In this document: positions 1 to 6,577 of the stretch, one piece after another | Layout: each line of letters starts with the position of its first letter | Numbering within the stretch: position 1 is the stretch's first letter | NCBI GenBank assembly: GCA_003523465.1 | Contig: DQAA01000215.1 | Location: 1-9,121, forward strand | Direction of reading: 5' to 3' | DNA from: Pseudomonas sp. | Lineage (GTDB): Bacteria; Pseudomonadota; Gammaproteobacteria; Pseudomonadales; Pseudomonadaceae | DNA: 9,121 bases | Notes under the pieces: generated by a model | Told to the model about the DNA's origin: nothing | Database searches by the model: none | What the model saw: only the letters and a program-made list of their open reading frames with translations | Made by a program: the position numbers and the translations under genes

Positions 1-172
1 CGCGGACTTCGGCGGCCTCGAAGCGGGCGGTCTCGCTGACGGGCCCGATGAACACGATCTGGCCGTCGCGCACCCCCAGGGCGTGCTCCTTGAATACCAC
101 GCCAGCCGGTTCGACAGGCACCAGCCAGGTCGGCAGGAGCAACAGGTCGAGAGGGGCGGGTGGCTTGGGCAT
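1..172 (-). CDS. mtaD: MtaD, 5-methylthioadenosine/S-adenosylhomocysteine deaminase (N-terminal part, runs off the window)
   Basis: The first 57 codons of a minus-strand gene are visible, beginning with ATG at 172-170; the rest lies before position 1. The protein opens [20 protein letters not shown] and continues with [14 protein letters not shown] at residues 31-44. This is the small N-terminal beta-sandwich typical of amidohydrolase-superfamily (TRZ/ATZ-type) deaminases, and it closely resembles the start of the Pseudomonas protein I know as PA3170/MtaD. Members of that family deaminate methylthioadenosine to methylthioinosine, which is then phosphorolysed to methylthioribose-1-phosphate, the substrate of the divergent neighbour mtnA. 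The metal-binding His and Asp residues would lie outside the window, so activity cannot be judged. No strong ribosome-binding site is seen; GGGA at 187-184 (minus) is the best candidate. The assignment rests on the N-terminal sequence plus the mtnA neighbourhood. Confidence 0.85.
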   Translation of the reverse strand, partial: MPKPPAPLDLLLLPTWLVPVEPAGVVFKEHALGVRDGQIVFIGPVSETARFEAAEVR

Positions 173-208
173 GGGGACGGAATTCCCTGGGTCGTGGGGT
201 GGTGGCGA

Positions 209-214
209 AGTATA
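209..214 (-). promoter_or_regulatory. Candidate -10 element for mtaD
   Basis: Read on the minus strand this hexamer is TATACT, close to the sigma-70 -10 consensus. It lies 37 bases upstream of the mtaD ATG and would give a leader of about 30 nt. No good -35 hexamer is found 16-18 bp further upstream, so the site would need an activator or be weak. It sits in the same 109-bp spacer as the mtnA -10, facing the other way. Confidence 0.35.
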
Positions 215-240
215 CCCGAGCGTCCGCGCTTGGGGCTCGT

Positions 241-246
241 TATAAT
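241..246 (+). promoter_or_regulatory. Candidate -10 element for mtnA
   Basis: An exact TATAAT hexamer stands out in otherwise GC-rich DNA, 35 bases before the mtnA ATG, predicting transcription from about 252-254 and a leader of roughly 28 nt. The region 16-18 bp upstream (about 217-224) has no recognisable TTGACA-like -35. The spacing from the candidate mtaD -10 (209-214, minus) means the two divergent promoters would have overlapping upstream regions and could share or compete for regulators. Confidence 0.5.
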
Positions 247-281
247 CGCCGGTTTTTGATGTCCGAATGACGGGGTGAGGC

Positions 282-1358
282 ATGCGCGATCGACTTCTGG
301 CTGCAGAGAAAGTAAGGGCCATCGATTGGCGTGACGGCATCCTTTACTTGCTCGACCAGCGCGCGTTGCCGTTCGAGGAAACCTGGCTGGCCTGCAAGGA
401 TGCTGCCGGGGTGGCTGAAGCGATTCGCTCGATGGTGGTGCGCGGCGCCCCGGCCATCGGCATCAGCGCGGCTTATGGCCTGCTGCTGGGCTTGCGTCAG
501 CGCCTGGCCGAAGGCGGTGACTGGCGTGAAGCGCTGGAAGCCGATTTTGCCGTGCTGGGCGAGACGCGGCCGACCGGGGTCAACCTGGCCTGGGCGCTGA
601 ACCGCATGCGCGAGCGCCTGCAGCGCCTGAAGGAGGGCGACGATCCGTCGCAGGTGCTGGAAGCCGAGGCCCTGGCGATTCACGAGAGCGATCGCGAGGC
701 CAACCTGAACATGGCCCAGCTCGGCATGGAGCTGATTCGCAAGTACCAGGGCAGCGAGCAGACCGTGCTGACCCACTGCAATACCGGCGCACTGGCCACC
801 GGCGGCTTCGGTACCGCCCTTGGGGTGATTCGCGCGGCCTGGCTGGACGGCATGATCGAGCACGTCTATGTCGACGAGACCCGGCCCTGGCTGCAAGGCA
901 CCCGCCTGACGGCGTGGGAGCTGGGCAACGAAGGTATCCCGGTGAGTGTCAATGCCGATTCGGCCGCTGCGCACCTGATGAAGACCAAGGGCATCACCTG
1001 GGTCGTGGTCGGCGCCGACCGCATCGCTGCCAATGGCGATGTGGCGAACAAGATCGGCACTTATCAACTGGCGGTCAATGCCATGCATCACGGCGTGCGC
1101 TTCATGGTGGTGGCGCCGAGTTCGACCATCGACATGAGCCTGGCCAGCGGCGACGAGATCGTGCTCGAAGAGCGGGATGGCAATGAATTGCTGGAAATTG
1201 CCGGCGTCCGCGTCGCGCCGAACGTGGAGGCGTGCAACCCGGTGTTCGACGTGACCCCGGCAGACCTGATCGACGTGATCGTGACCGAGAAGGGCATCGT
1301 CGAGCGCCCGGACACCGCCAAGCTGGCGCAACTGATGTGCCGCAAGCGCTTGCACTGA
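282..1358 (+). CDS. mtnA: MtnA, S-methyl-5-thioribose-1-phosphate isomerase
   Basis: This cytosolic enzyme isomerises 5-methylthioribose-1-phosphate (an aldose) to 5-methylthioribulose-1-phosphate in the methionine salvage pathway. The 358-residue product has normal family length and belongs to the eIF2B-alpha/beta/delta-like isomerase fold. Visible signatures are RGAPAIG (54-60), [16 protein letters not shown] (164-179) with the presumed catalytic Cys166, ETRPWLQG (199-206), and [18 protein letters not shown] (244-261) with the presumed catalytic Asp246. The ATG at 282 is chosen because the protein then starts [19 protein letters not shown], as Pseudomonas orthologues do. A GGGTGAGG stretch at 273-280 provides a close-spaced ribosome-binding site. 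The gene faces away from mtaD, whose product feeds the same pathway. It ends TGA 1356-1358; a 282-bp spacer follows before gyrA, so it is probably not part of the gyrA transcript by design, though the terminator seen is weak. Confidence 0.96.
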   Translation: MRDRLLAAEKVRAIDWRDGILYLLDQRALPFEETWLACKDAAGVAEAIRSMVVRGAPAIGISAAYGLLLGLRQRLAEGGDWREALEADFAVLGETRPTGVNLAWALNRMRERLQRLKEGDDPSQVLEAEALAIHESDREANLNMAQLGMELIRKYQGSEQTVLTHCNTGALATGGFGTALGVIRAAWLDGMIEHVYVDETRPWLQGTRLTAWELGNEGIPVSVNADSAAAHLMKTKGITWVVVGADRIAANGDVANKIGTYQLAVNAMHHGVRFMVVAPSSTIDMSLASGDEIVLEERDGNELLEIAGVRVAPNVEACNPVFDVTPADLIDVIVTEKGIVERPDTAKLAQLMCRKRLH

Positions 1359-1363
1359 CGGGC

Positions 1364-1386
1364 GAAGAGCATCTCGGGGGCTTTTC
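1364..1386 (+). terminator. Weak hairpin after mtnA, possible terminator
   Basis: GAAGAGC (1364-1370) can pair with GCTTTTC (1380-1386), with one G-U pair and a 9-nt loop, and the 3' arm is followed by GATTTTC. It starts 6 bases after the mtnA stop, which is where a terminator would be expected. The stem is short and the T-tract is interrupted, so this is a tentative call. Confidence 0.25.
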
Positions 1387-1462
1387 GATTTTCGGGCTTG
1401 CCTGGCCCGTTTTCCCTTGCGCCAAGCGGCGCTTTGCCATACTCCCAAGGCCCCGGCGACTG

Positions 1463-1471
1463 TGGTAACAT
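1463..1471 (+). promoter_or_regulatory. Candidate extended -10 promoter for gyrA
   Basis: TGGTAACAT has the TGn motif directly before a TAACAT hexamer, as in extended -10 promoters, which can work without a good -35; none is seen 16-18 bp upstream. A second weaker possibility is CATACT at 1438-1443 with TTGCGC at 1417-1422, but that spacing is only 15 bp. Either would give gyrA a leader of more than 150 nt. This is based on motif matching alone. Confidence 0.3.
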
Positions 1472-1483
1472 CCGGCGGTTTCC

Positions 1484-1507
1484 AAGGGCGCCCAGCGGGG
1501 CGCTCTT
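1484..1507 (+). promoter_or_regulatory. Strong hairpin in the gyrA leader region
   Basis: AAGGGCGCCC (1484-1493) pairs with GGGCGCTCTT (1498-1507) around the tetraloop AGCG, giving a 10-bp stem with a single G-U pair. No T-run follows on either strand, so it is not a standard intrinsic terminator. It begins just after the candidate extended -10 and 157 bases before the gyrA ATG, so it would form near the 5' end of the gyrA transcript. It might stabilise the mRNA 5' end or modulate transcription; its role is unknown. Confidence 0.4.
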
Positions 1508-1640
1508 CACTACGCAGATCCATGGCATAACTCGTTGATTTGTCGTAAGTCGTCGCGCAGGAGGCCCTTCGCGGCGGCGAGCTTCGTTCGTCCCATATGG
1601 ATGTGACGGAGTTTCACCAGAAAAAGGAATCAGGCTTCTC

Positions 1641-4277
1641 ATGGGCGAACTGGCCAAAGAAATCCTCCCGGTCAATATCGAAGACGAACTGAGACAGTCC
1701 TACCTCGACTACGCGATGAGCGTCATTGTCGGGCGTGCACTGCCCGATGCGCGTGATGGCTTGAAGCCCGTGCATCGCCGCGTTCTGTATGCGATGAGTG
1801 AACTGGGTAACGACTGGAACAAACCGTACAAGAAATCCGCCCGTGTGGTCGGTGACGTCATCGGTAAGTACCACCCCCACGGTGACACCGCCGTGTACGA
1901 CACCATCGTCCGCATGGCCCAGCCTTTCTCCCTGCGTTACCTGCTGGTCGACGGCCAGGGCAACTTCGGTTCGGTCGACGGCGACAACGCCGCGGCGATG
2001 CGATACACCGAAGTGCGCATGACCAAGCTGGCCCACGAGCTGCTGGCCGACCTGCACAAGGAAACCGTGGACTGGGTGCCCAACTACGACGGCACCGAGC
2101 AGATCCCGGCGGTCATGCCGACCCGTATCCCCAACCTCCTCGTCAACGGCTCCAGCGGTATTGCCGTGGGCATGGCGACCAACATCCCGCCACACAACCT
2201 CGGTGAAGTCATCGATGGTTGCCTGGCGCTGATCGACAACCCGGAAATCTCCATCGATGAGCTGATGCAGTTCATCCCGGGCCCGGACTTCCCGACCGCC
2301 GGTATCATCAATGGCCGCCAGGGCATCATCGAGGCGTACCGTACCGGTCGTGGCCGCATCTACATGCGCGCCCGCTCTACCGTCGAGGACATCGACAAGG
2401 TCGGTGGTCGCCAGCAGATCGTGGTCACCGAGCTGCCTTACCAACTGAACAAGGCGCGTCTGATCGAGAAGATCGCCGAGCTGGTGAAGGAGAAGAAACT
2501 CGAAGGCATCACCGAGCTGCGCGACGAGTCCGACAAGGACGGCATGCGCATCGTCATCGAGCTGCGTCGCGGCGAGGTTCCGGAGGTCATCCTCAACAAC
2601 CTGTACGCCCAGACCCAGCTGCAAAGCGTTTTCGGCATCAACGTCGTCGCCCTGATCGATGGCCGTCCGCGCCTGCTGAACCTCAAGGACCTGCTGGAAG
2701 CCTTCGTTCGCCACCGTCGCGAAGTGGTGACCCGGCGTACCGTGTTCGAGCTGCGCAAGGCGCGTGAGCGCGGACACATCCTCGAAGGCCAGGCGGTTGC
2801 GCTGTCCAACATCGACCCGGTCATCGCCCTGATCAAGGCTTCGCCGACGCCATCCGAGGCCAAGGAAGCGCTGACCAGCACGCCTTGGGAATCCAGCGCC
2901 GTGCAGGTGATGGTCGAGCGCGCCGGTGCCGACGCCTGCCGTCCCGAGAACCTCGATCCGCAATACGGCATGCGCGATGGCAAGTACTTCCTCTCGCCAG
3001 AGCAGGCCCAGGCCATCCTTGACCTGCGTTTGCACCGCCTGACCGGCCTGGAGCACGAGAAGCTGCTGGCCGAGTACCAGGAAATCCTCAACCAGATCGG
3101 CGAGCTGATCCGCATCCTCAGCAGTGCTGAGCGCCTGATGGAAGTGATCCGCGAAGAGCTGGAGCTGATCCGCGCCGAATACGGCGACGTGCGCCGCACC
3201 GAGATCCTCGATGCACGCCTGGACCTGACCCTCGGCGACATGATCCCGGAAGAAGACCGCGTGGTGACCATCTCCCACGGCGGCTACGCCAAGACCCAGC
3301 CGCTGGCGGCCTACCAGGCCCAGCGTCGCGGTGGCAAGGGCAAGTCGGCGACCGGCGTCAAGGATGAGGACTACATCTCCCACCTGCTGGTCGCCAACAG
3401 CCACACCACGCTGCTGCTGTTCTCCAGCAAGGGCAAGGTGTACTGGCTCAAGACCTACGAAATCCCCGAAGCATCCCGTGCTGCCCGTGGCCGTCCGCTG
3501 GTGAACCTGCTGCCGCTGGATGAAGGTGAGCACATCACCACCATGCTGCCGGTGGAGGAATACACCGAGGGTCACTACATCTTCATGGCCACCGCCAACG
3601 GTACCGTGAAGAAGACCCCGCTGGAGCAGTTCAGCCGCCAGCGCAGTGTTGGCCTGATCGCCCTGGAGCTGGACGAAGGCGACATCCTGATTTCCGCCTC
3701 GATCACCGATGGCGAGCGTGAAGTCATGCTGTTCTCCGACGCTGGCAAGGTAACCCGCTTCAAGGAATCCGATGTCCGTGCCATGGGCCGTACGGCTCGC
3801 GGTGTCCGCGGCATGCGTCTGGCCGAAGGGCAGAAGCTGATCTCGATGATCATTCCGGAGGAGGGCAGCCAGATCCTCACCGCCTCCGAGCGTGGCTACG
3901 GCAAGCGCACCGCGATTGGCGAGTTCCCCGAGTACAAGCGTGGCGGCCAGGGCGTGATCGCAATGGTCAGCAACGAGCGCAATGGTCGTCTGGTGGGTGC
4001 GGTGCAGGTGCAGGAGGGCGAGGAGATCATGCTGATTTCCGACCAGGGCACCCTGGTTCGTACTCGTGTCGGTGAAGTCTCCAGCCTGGGTCGCAATACC
4101 CAGGGTGTGACCCTGATCAAGCTGGCCAGTGATGAAACCCTGGTCGGTCTGGAGCGGGTCCAGGAGCCTTCCGACGAAGGCGAAGACGACGAGTTGCTGG
4201 ATGCCGAGGCGGACGGCGACAACGTCGATGCGCCGCAGGCGGATGCAGCCGGCGAGGAAGAAGCCGTACAGGACTGA
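1641..4277 (+). CDS. gyrA: GyrA, DNA gyrase subunit A
   Basis: GyrA is the DNA-cleaving subunit of the A2B2 gyrase that introduces negative supercoils. The N-terminal breakage-reunion region (about 1-525) holds the quinolone-resistance region [20 protein letters not shown] (75-94), with wild-type-like Thr83 and Asp87, and the catalytic Tyr122 in AMRYTEVR. The C-terminal beta-pinwheel DNA-wrapping domain (about 530-840) begins near the GyrA box QRRGGKG (561-567) and is followed by an acidic tail (about 843-878). At 878 residues it is close to E. coli GyrA but shorter than the roughly 923 residues I recall for P. aeruginosa: the acidic insertion I remember between blades is replaced by the short [20 protein letters not shown] (635-654). 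The ATG at 1641 gives the standard [17 protein letters not shown] start, with AAGGA at 1624-1628 as a rather distant ribosome-binding site. Thr83 is normal in Pseudomonas, so there is no sign of a quinolone-resistance mutation at 83 or 87. Confidence 0.98.
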   Translation: MGELAKEILPVNIEDELRQSYLDYAMSVIVGRALPDARDGLKPVHRRVLYAMSELGNDWNKPYKKSARVVGDVIGKYHPHGDTAVYDTIVRMAQPFSLRYLLVDGQGNFGSVDGDNAAAMRYTEVRMTKLAHELLADLHKETVDWVPNYDGTEQIPAVMPTRIPNLLVNGSSGIAVGMATNIPPHNLGEVIDGCLALIDNPEISIDELMQFIPGPDFPTAGIINGRQGIIEAYRTGRGRIYMRARSTVEDIDKVGGRQQIVVTELPYQLNKARLIEKIAELVKEKKLEGITELRDESDKDGMRIVIELRRGEVPEVILNNLYAQTQLQSVFGINVVALIDGRPRLLNLKDLLEAFVRHRREVVTRRTVFELRKARERGHILEGQAVALSNIDPVIALIKASPTPSEAKEALTSTPWESSAVQVMVERAGADACRPENLDPQYGMRDGKYFLSPEQAQAILDLRLHRLTGLEHEKLLAEYQEILNQIGELIRILSSAERLMEVIREELELIRAEYGDVRRTEILDARLDLTLGDMIPEEDRVVTISHGGYAKTQPLAAYQAQRRGGKGKSATGVKDEDYISHLLVANSHTTLLLFSSKGKVYWLKTYEIPEASRAARGRPLVNLLPLDEGEHITTMLPVEEYTEGHYIFMATANGTVKKTPLEQFSRQRSVGLIALELDEGDILISASITDGEREVMLFSDAGKVTRFKESDVRAMGRTARGVRGMRLAEGQKLISMIIPEEGSQILTASERGYGKRTAIGEFPEYKRGGQGVIAMVSNERNGRLVGAVQVQEGEEIMLISDQGTLVRTRVGEVSSLGRNTQGVTLIKLASDETLVGLERVQEPSDEGEDDELLDAEADGDNVDAPQADAAGEEEAVQD

Positions 4278-4296
4278 GTTGTAGAACGCGTGAATA

Positions 4297-4323
4297 CGGA
4301 AGCGGGGCTGGTCCCCGCTTCCG
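4297..4323 (+). terminator. Perfect GC-rich hairpin between gyrA and serC, terminator-like
   Basis: CGGAAGCGGGG (4297-4307) pairs perfectly over 11 bp with CCCCGCTTCCG (4313-4323), loop CTGGT. It starts 19 bases after the gyrA stop and ends 29 bases before the serC GTG. The downstream sequence CCGTTATCTTG is only moderately T-rich, so termination may be partial. It could separate the gyrA transcript from the serC operon, or protect the 3' end of processed gyrA mRNA. Its presence also argues against serC starting at the upstream in-frame GTG (4290), which would place this hairpin inside the coding region. Confidence 0.55.
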
Positions 4324-4352
4324 CCGTTATCTTGAGCAGAGCGAGAGTGGAT

Positions 4353-5438
4353 GTGAGCAAACGAGCCTTTAACTTCTGCGCAGGCCCTGCTGCGCTTCCT
4401 GAAGCTGTTCTCCAGCGCGCCCAGGCAGAAATGCTGGACTGGAACGGCAAAGGCCTGTCCGTCATGGAAATGAGTCACCGTAGCGACGACTACGTGGCCA
4501 TTGCCGAGCAGGCCGAGCAGGATCTGCGCGACCTGTTGTCCATCCCCTCCAACTACAAGGTGCTGTTCCTCCAGGGCGGCGCCAGTCAGCAGTTCGCCGA
4601 GATTCCGCTGAACCTGCTGCCCGAGAACGGTACCGCCGACTACATCGAGACCGGTATCTGGTCGAAGAAGGCCATCGAGGAAGCGCGTCGCTTCGGCAAC
4701 GTCAATGTTGCCGCTTCGGCCAAGCCCTACGATTTCCTCGCCATTCCCGGCCAGAACGAGTGGAAGCTGACTCCAGGCGCTGCCTACCTGCACTACGCCT
4801 CCAACGAAACCATCGGCGGCCTGCAGTTCGACTGGATTCCAGAAGCCGGTGATGTTCCGCTGGTGGTCGATATGTCTTCGGACATCCTCTCCCGTCCCGT
4901 CGATGTTTCGCAGTTCGGCCTGATCTACGCCGGCGCGCAGAAGAACATCGGCCCGAGCGGCCTGGTCGTGGTGATCGTTCGCGAAGACCTGCTGGGCCGT
5001 GCCCGCAGTGCCTGCCCGACCATGCTCGACTACAAGATCGCCGCCGATAACGGCTCGATGTACAACACCCCGGCAACCTACTCCTGGTACCTCTCCGGCC
5101 TGGTCTTCCAGTGGCTGAAGGAGCAGGGCGGTGTCGCGGCCATGGAGCAGCGCAACCGGGCCAAGAAAGACCTCCTGTACGGATTCATCGACAAGAGCGA
5201 CTTCTACAGCAACCCGATCAGCGTCAATGCCCGTTCGTGGATGAACGTGCCGTTCCGGCTGGCTGACGAGCGCCTGGACAAGGCCTTCCTCGCAGGTGCC
5301 GACGCCCGCGGCCTGCTCAACCTCAAGGGTCACCGTTCGGTTGGCGGCATGCGTGCTTCGATCTACAACGCGCTGGGTCTGGAAGCCGTGGAAGCGCTGG
5401 TTAGCTACATGGGCGAATTCGAGAAGGAACACTCCTGA
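4353..5438 (+). CDS. serC: SerC, phosphoserine/phosphohydroxythreonine aminotransferase
   Basis: SerC is a cytosolic PLP enzyme that transaminates 3-phosphohydroxypyruvate with glutamate to phosphoserine (serine pathway) and acts on 3-hydroxy-4-phosphohydroxybutanoate in pyridoxine synthesis. The 361-residue protein is a class V (fold type I) aminotransferase of normal length. Visible features are FNFCAGPAALPE (6-17), phosphate-site GGASQQ (75-80), DMSSDILSRP (173-182), and the Schiff-base Lys197 in YAGAQKNIGPSG; the conserved KGHRSVGGMRASIYNAL lies near the C-terminus. The reading frame is open further upstream to a GTG at 4290, but GTG 4353 is preferred because it yields SKRAFNFCAGPAALP right at the N-terminus, as in the family, and leaves the 4297-4323 hairpin outside the gene. 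The ribosome-binding site is poor (GAGCGAGAG at 4339-4347 region). The stop TGA (5436-5438) overlaps the pheA ATG by one base. No serC promoter of its own was convincingly seen. Confidence 0.96.
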   Translation: MSKRAFNFCAGPAALPEAVLQRAQAEMLDWNGKGLSVMEMSHRSDDYVAIAEQAEQDLRDLLSIPSNYKVLFLQGGASQQFAEIPLNLLPENGTADYIETGIWSKKAIEEARRFGNVNVAASAKPYDFLAIPGQNEWKLTPGAAYLHYASNETIGGLQFDWIPEAGDVPLVVDMSSDILSRPVDVSQFGLIYAGAQKNIGPSGLVVVIVREDLLGRARSACPTMLDYKIAADNGSMYNTPATYSWYLSGLVFQWLKEQGGVAAMEQRNRAKKDLLYGFIDKSDFYSNPISVNARSWMNVPFRLADERLDKAFLAGADARGLLNLKGHRSVGGMRASIYNALGLEAVEALVSYMGEFEKEHS

Positions 5439-6532
5439 TGTCCGAACAGGAACTCAAGGCGCTGCGGGTCCGCATCGACAGCCTCGACGAGAAGATCCTC
5501 GAACTGATCAGTGATCGTGCCCGCTGCGCCCAGGAAGTTGCACGGGTCAAGATGGGTTCCCTGGCTGAAGGCGAGGTGCCGGTGTTCTACCGGCCCGAGC
5601 GTGAGGCGCAGGTGCTCAAGCGCGTCATGGAACGCAACCCGGGGCCGCTCGGCAACGAGGAAATGGCCCGTCTGTTCCGCGAAATCATGTCCTCCTGCCT
5701 GGCGCTGGAGCAGCCGCTGAAAGTCGCGTACCTCGGCCCCGAGGGCACGTTCACCCAGGCCGCGGCGATGAAGCACTTCGGCCACGCGGTAATCAGCAAG
5801 CCGATGGCCGCGATCGATGAAGTCTTCCGCGAAGTTGCTGCCGGTGCCGTCAACTTTGGCGTGGTGCCGGTGGAGAACTCTACCGAGGGTGCAGTCAACC
5901 ACACCCTCGACAGCTTCCTCGAGCACGACATGGTCATCTGCGGCGAAGTCGAGCTGCGTATTCACCACCACTTGCTGGTGGGTGAAAACACCAAGACCGA
6001 CAGCATCACCCGCATCTATTCCCATGCCCAGTCGCTGGCCCAGTGCCGCAAGTGGCTGGATGCGCACTACCCGAACGTCGAGCGCGTTGCGGTGGCGAGC
6101 AATGCCGAGGCGGCCAAGCGGGTCAAGGGCGAGTGGAACTCCGCAGCCATTGCCGGTGATATGGCGGCTGGCCTGTATGGCCTGACGCGGCTTGCCGAGA
6201 AGATCGAGGACCGTCCGGATAACTCCACGCGGTTCCTGATGATCGGTAACCAGGAAGTCCCGCCTACCGGCGACGACAAGACCTCGATCATCGTCTCCAT
6301 GAGCAACAAGCCGGGTGCGCTGCACGAGCTGCTGGTGCCGTTCCACGAGAACGGTATCGACCTGACGCGCATCGAAACCCGTCCTTCGCGCAGTGGCAAA
6401 TGGACCTACGTGTTCTTCATCGACTTCGTCGGCCATCACCGTGACCCGCTGATCAAGGCCGTGCTGGAGAAGATCAGCCAGGAGGCGGTCGCTCTCAAAG
6501 TGCTGGGTTCCTACCCGAAAGCGGTGCTTTGA
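5438..6532 (+). CDS. pheA: PheA, bifunctional chorismate mutase/prephenate dehydratase
   Basis: This P-protein converts chorismate to prephenate and on to phenylpyruvate for phenylalanine synthesis. The 364-residue protein has three parts. An AroQ-type chorismate mutase (about 1-90) shows LRVRIDSLDEKILELISDRA (9-28). A prephenate dehydratase (about 94-272) shows AYLGPEGTFTQAA (97-109), VPVENSTEGAVNHTLD (143-158) and STRF (263-266), which includes the presumed catalytic Thr264. A C-terminal ACT domain (about 282-360) shows KPGALHELL (291-299) and RIETRPSR (311-318), the region that binds phenylalanine in homologues, so feedback inhibition is likely retained. The ATG at 5438 overlaps the serC stop as TGATG, with AAGGA at 5424-5428 at good spacing, which suggests translational coupling. 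The gene ends TGA 6530-6532. In the Pseudomonas arrangement I know, the next gene is an aminotransferase (hisC2/hisHb); here it is missing. Confidence 0.97.
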   Translation: MSEQELKALRVRIDSLDEKILELISDRARCAQEVARVKMGSLAEGEVPVFYRPEREAQVLKRVMERNPGPLGNEEMARLFREIMSSCLALEQPLKVAYLGPEGTFTQAAAMKHFGHAVISKPMAAIDEVFREVAAGAVNFGVVPVENSTEGAVNHTLDSFLEHDMVICGEVELRIHHHLLVGENTKTDSITRIYSHAQSLAQCRKWLDAHYPNVERVAVASNAEAAKRVKGEWNSAAIAGDMAAGLYGLTRLAEKIEDRPDNSTRFLMIGNQEVPPTGDDKTSIIVSMSNKPGALHELLVPFHENGIDLTRIETRPSRSGKWTYVFFIDFVGHHRDPLIKAVLEKISQEAVALKVLGSYPKAVL

Positions 6533-6541
6533 GGCGTGGCA

Positions 6542-6577
6542 ATGCGTGAAGTTTTGAACAGGGTCGAAGCTCAGTGA
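6542..6577 (+). other. Short mini-frame in the pheA-tyrA gap, possible scar of a deleted hisC2 aminotransferase gene
   Basis: An ATG at 6542 preceded by GAGG (6531-6534, overlapping the pheA stop) opens an 11-codon frame, [11 protein letters not shown], ending at TGA 6575-6577. That stop overlaps the GTG start of tyrA·aroA as GTGA, the same arrangement as at the aroA/cmk junction. Read from the codon before the ATG it gives AMREVL, which resembles the ALREVL-like end of HisC-family aminotransferases, and a hisC2 gene is expected at exactly this place. The simplest inference is a deletion that removed nearly all of hisC2 and left its ribosome-binding site and start joined to its last codons. 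The alternative is a chance mini-cistron that couples pheA to tyrA translation. The match is very short, so confidence is low. Confidence 0.3.

Noticed and set aside
48..245. A 65-codon plus-strand frame opposite mtaD and the divergent spacer
   Set aside because: It overlaps the clear mtaD N-terminus on the other strand, and its Gly/Ser/Arg-rich product looks like a shadow translation.
1860..1920. Thr instead of Ser at GyrA position 83 as a quinolone-resistance mutation
   Set aside because: Thr83 is the wild-type residue in Pseudomonas GyrA, and Asp87 is also wild type. Resistance usually involves Ile83 or changes at 87.
4290..4352. Upstream GTG start adding 21 residues to SerC
   Set aside because: The extra residues do not belong to the SerC family N-terminus and would place the 11-bp hairpin at 4297-4323 inside the gene. 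GTG 4353 gives the standard 361-residue protein.
1614..5432. A 1272-codon open frame on the minus strand spanning gyrA and serC
   Set aside because: It lies exactly opposite two well-recognised genes that happen to be in the same frame (gyrA and serC starts differ by a multiple of three). In GC-rich genomes the antisense frame of biased codons is often free of stops. The translation is low-complexity (Gln/His/Asp/Val-rich) and resembles no family I know.
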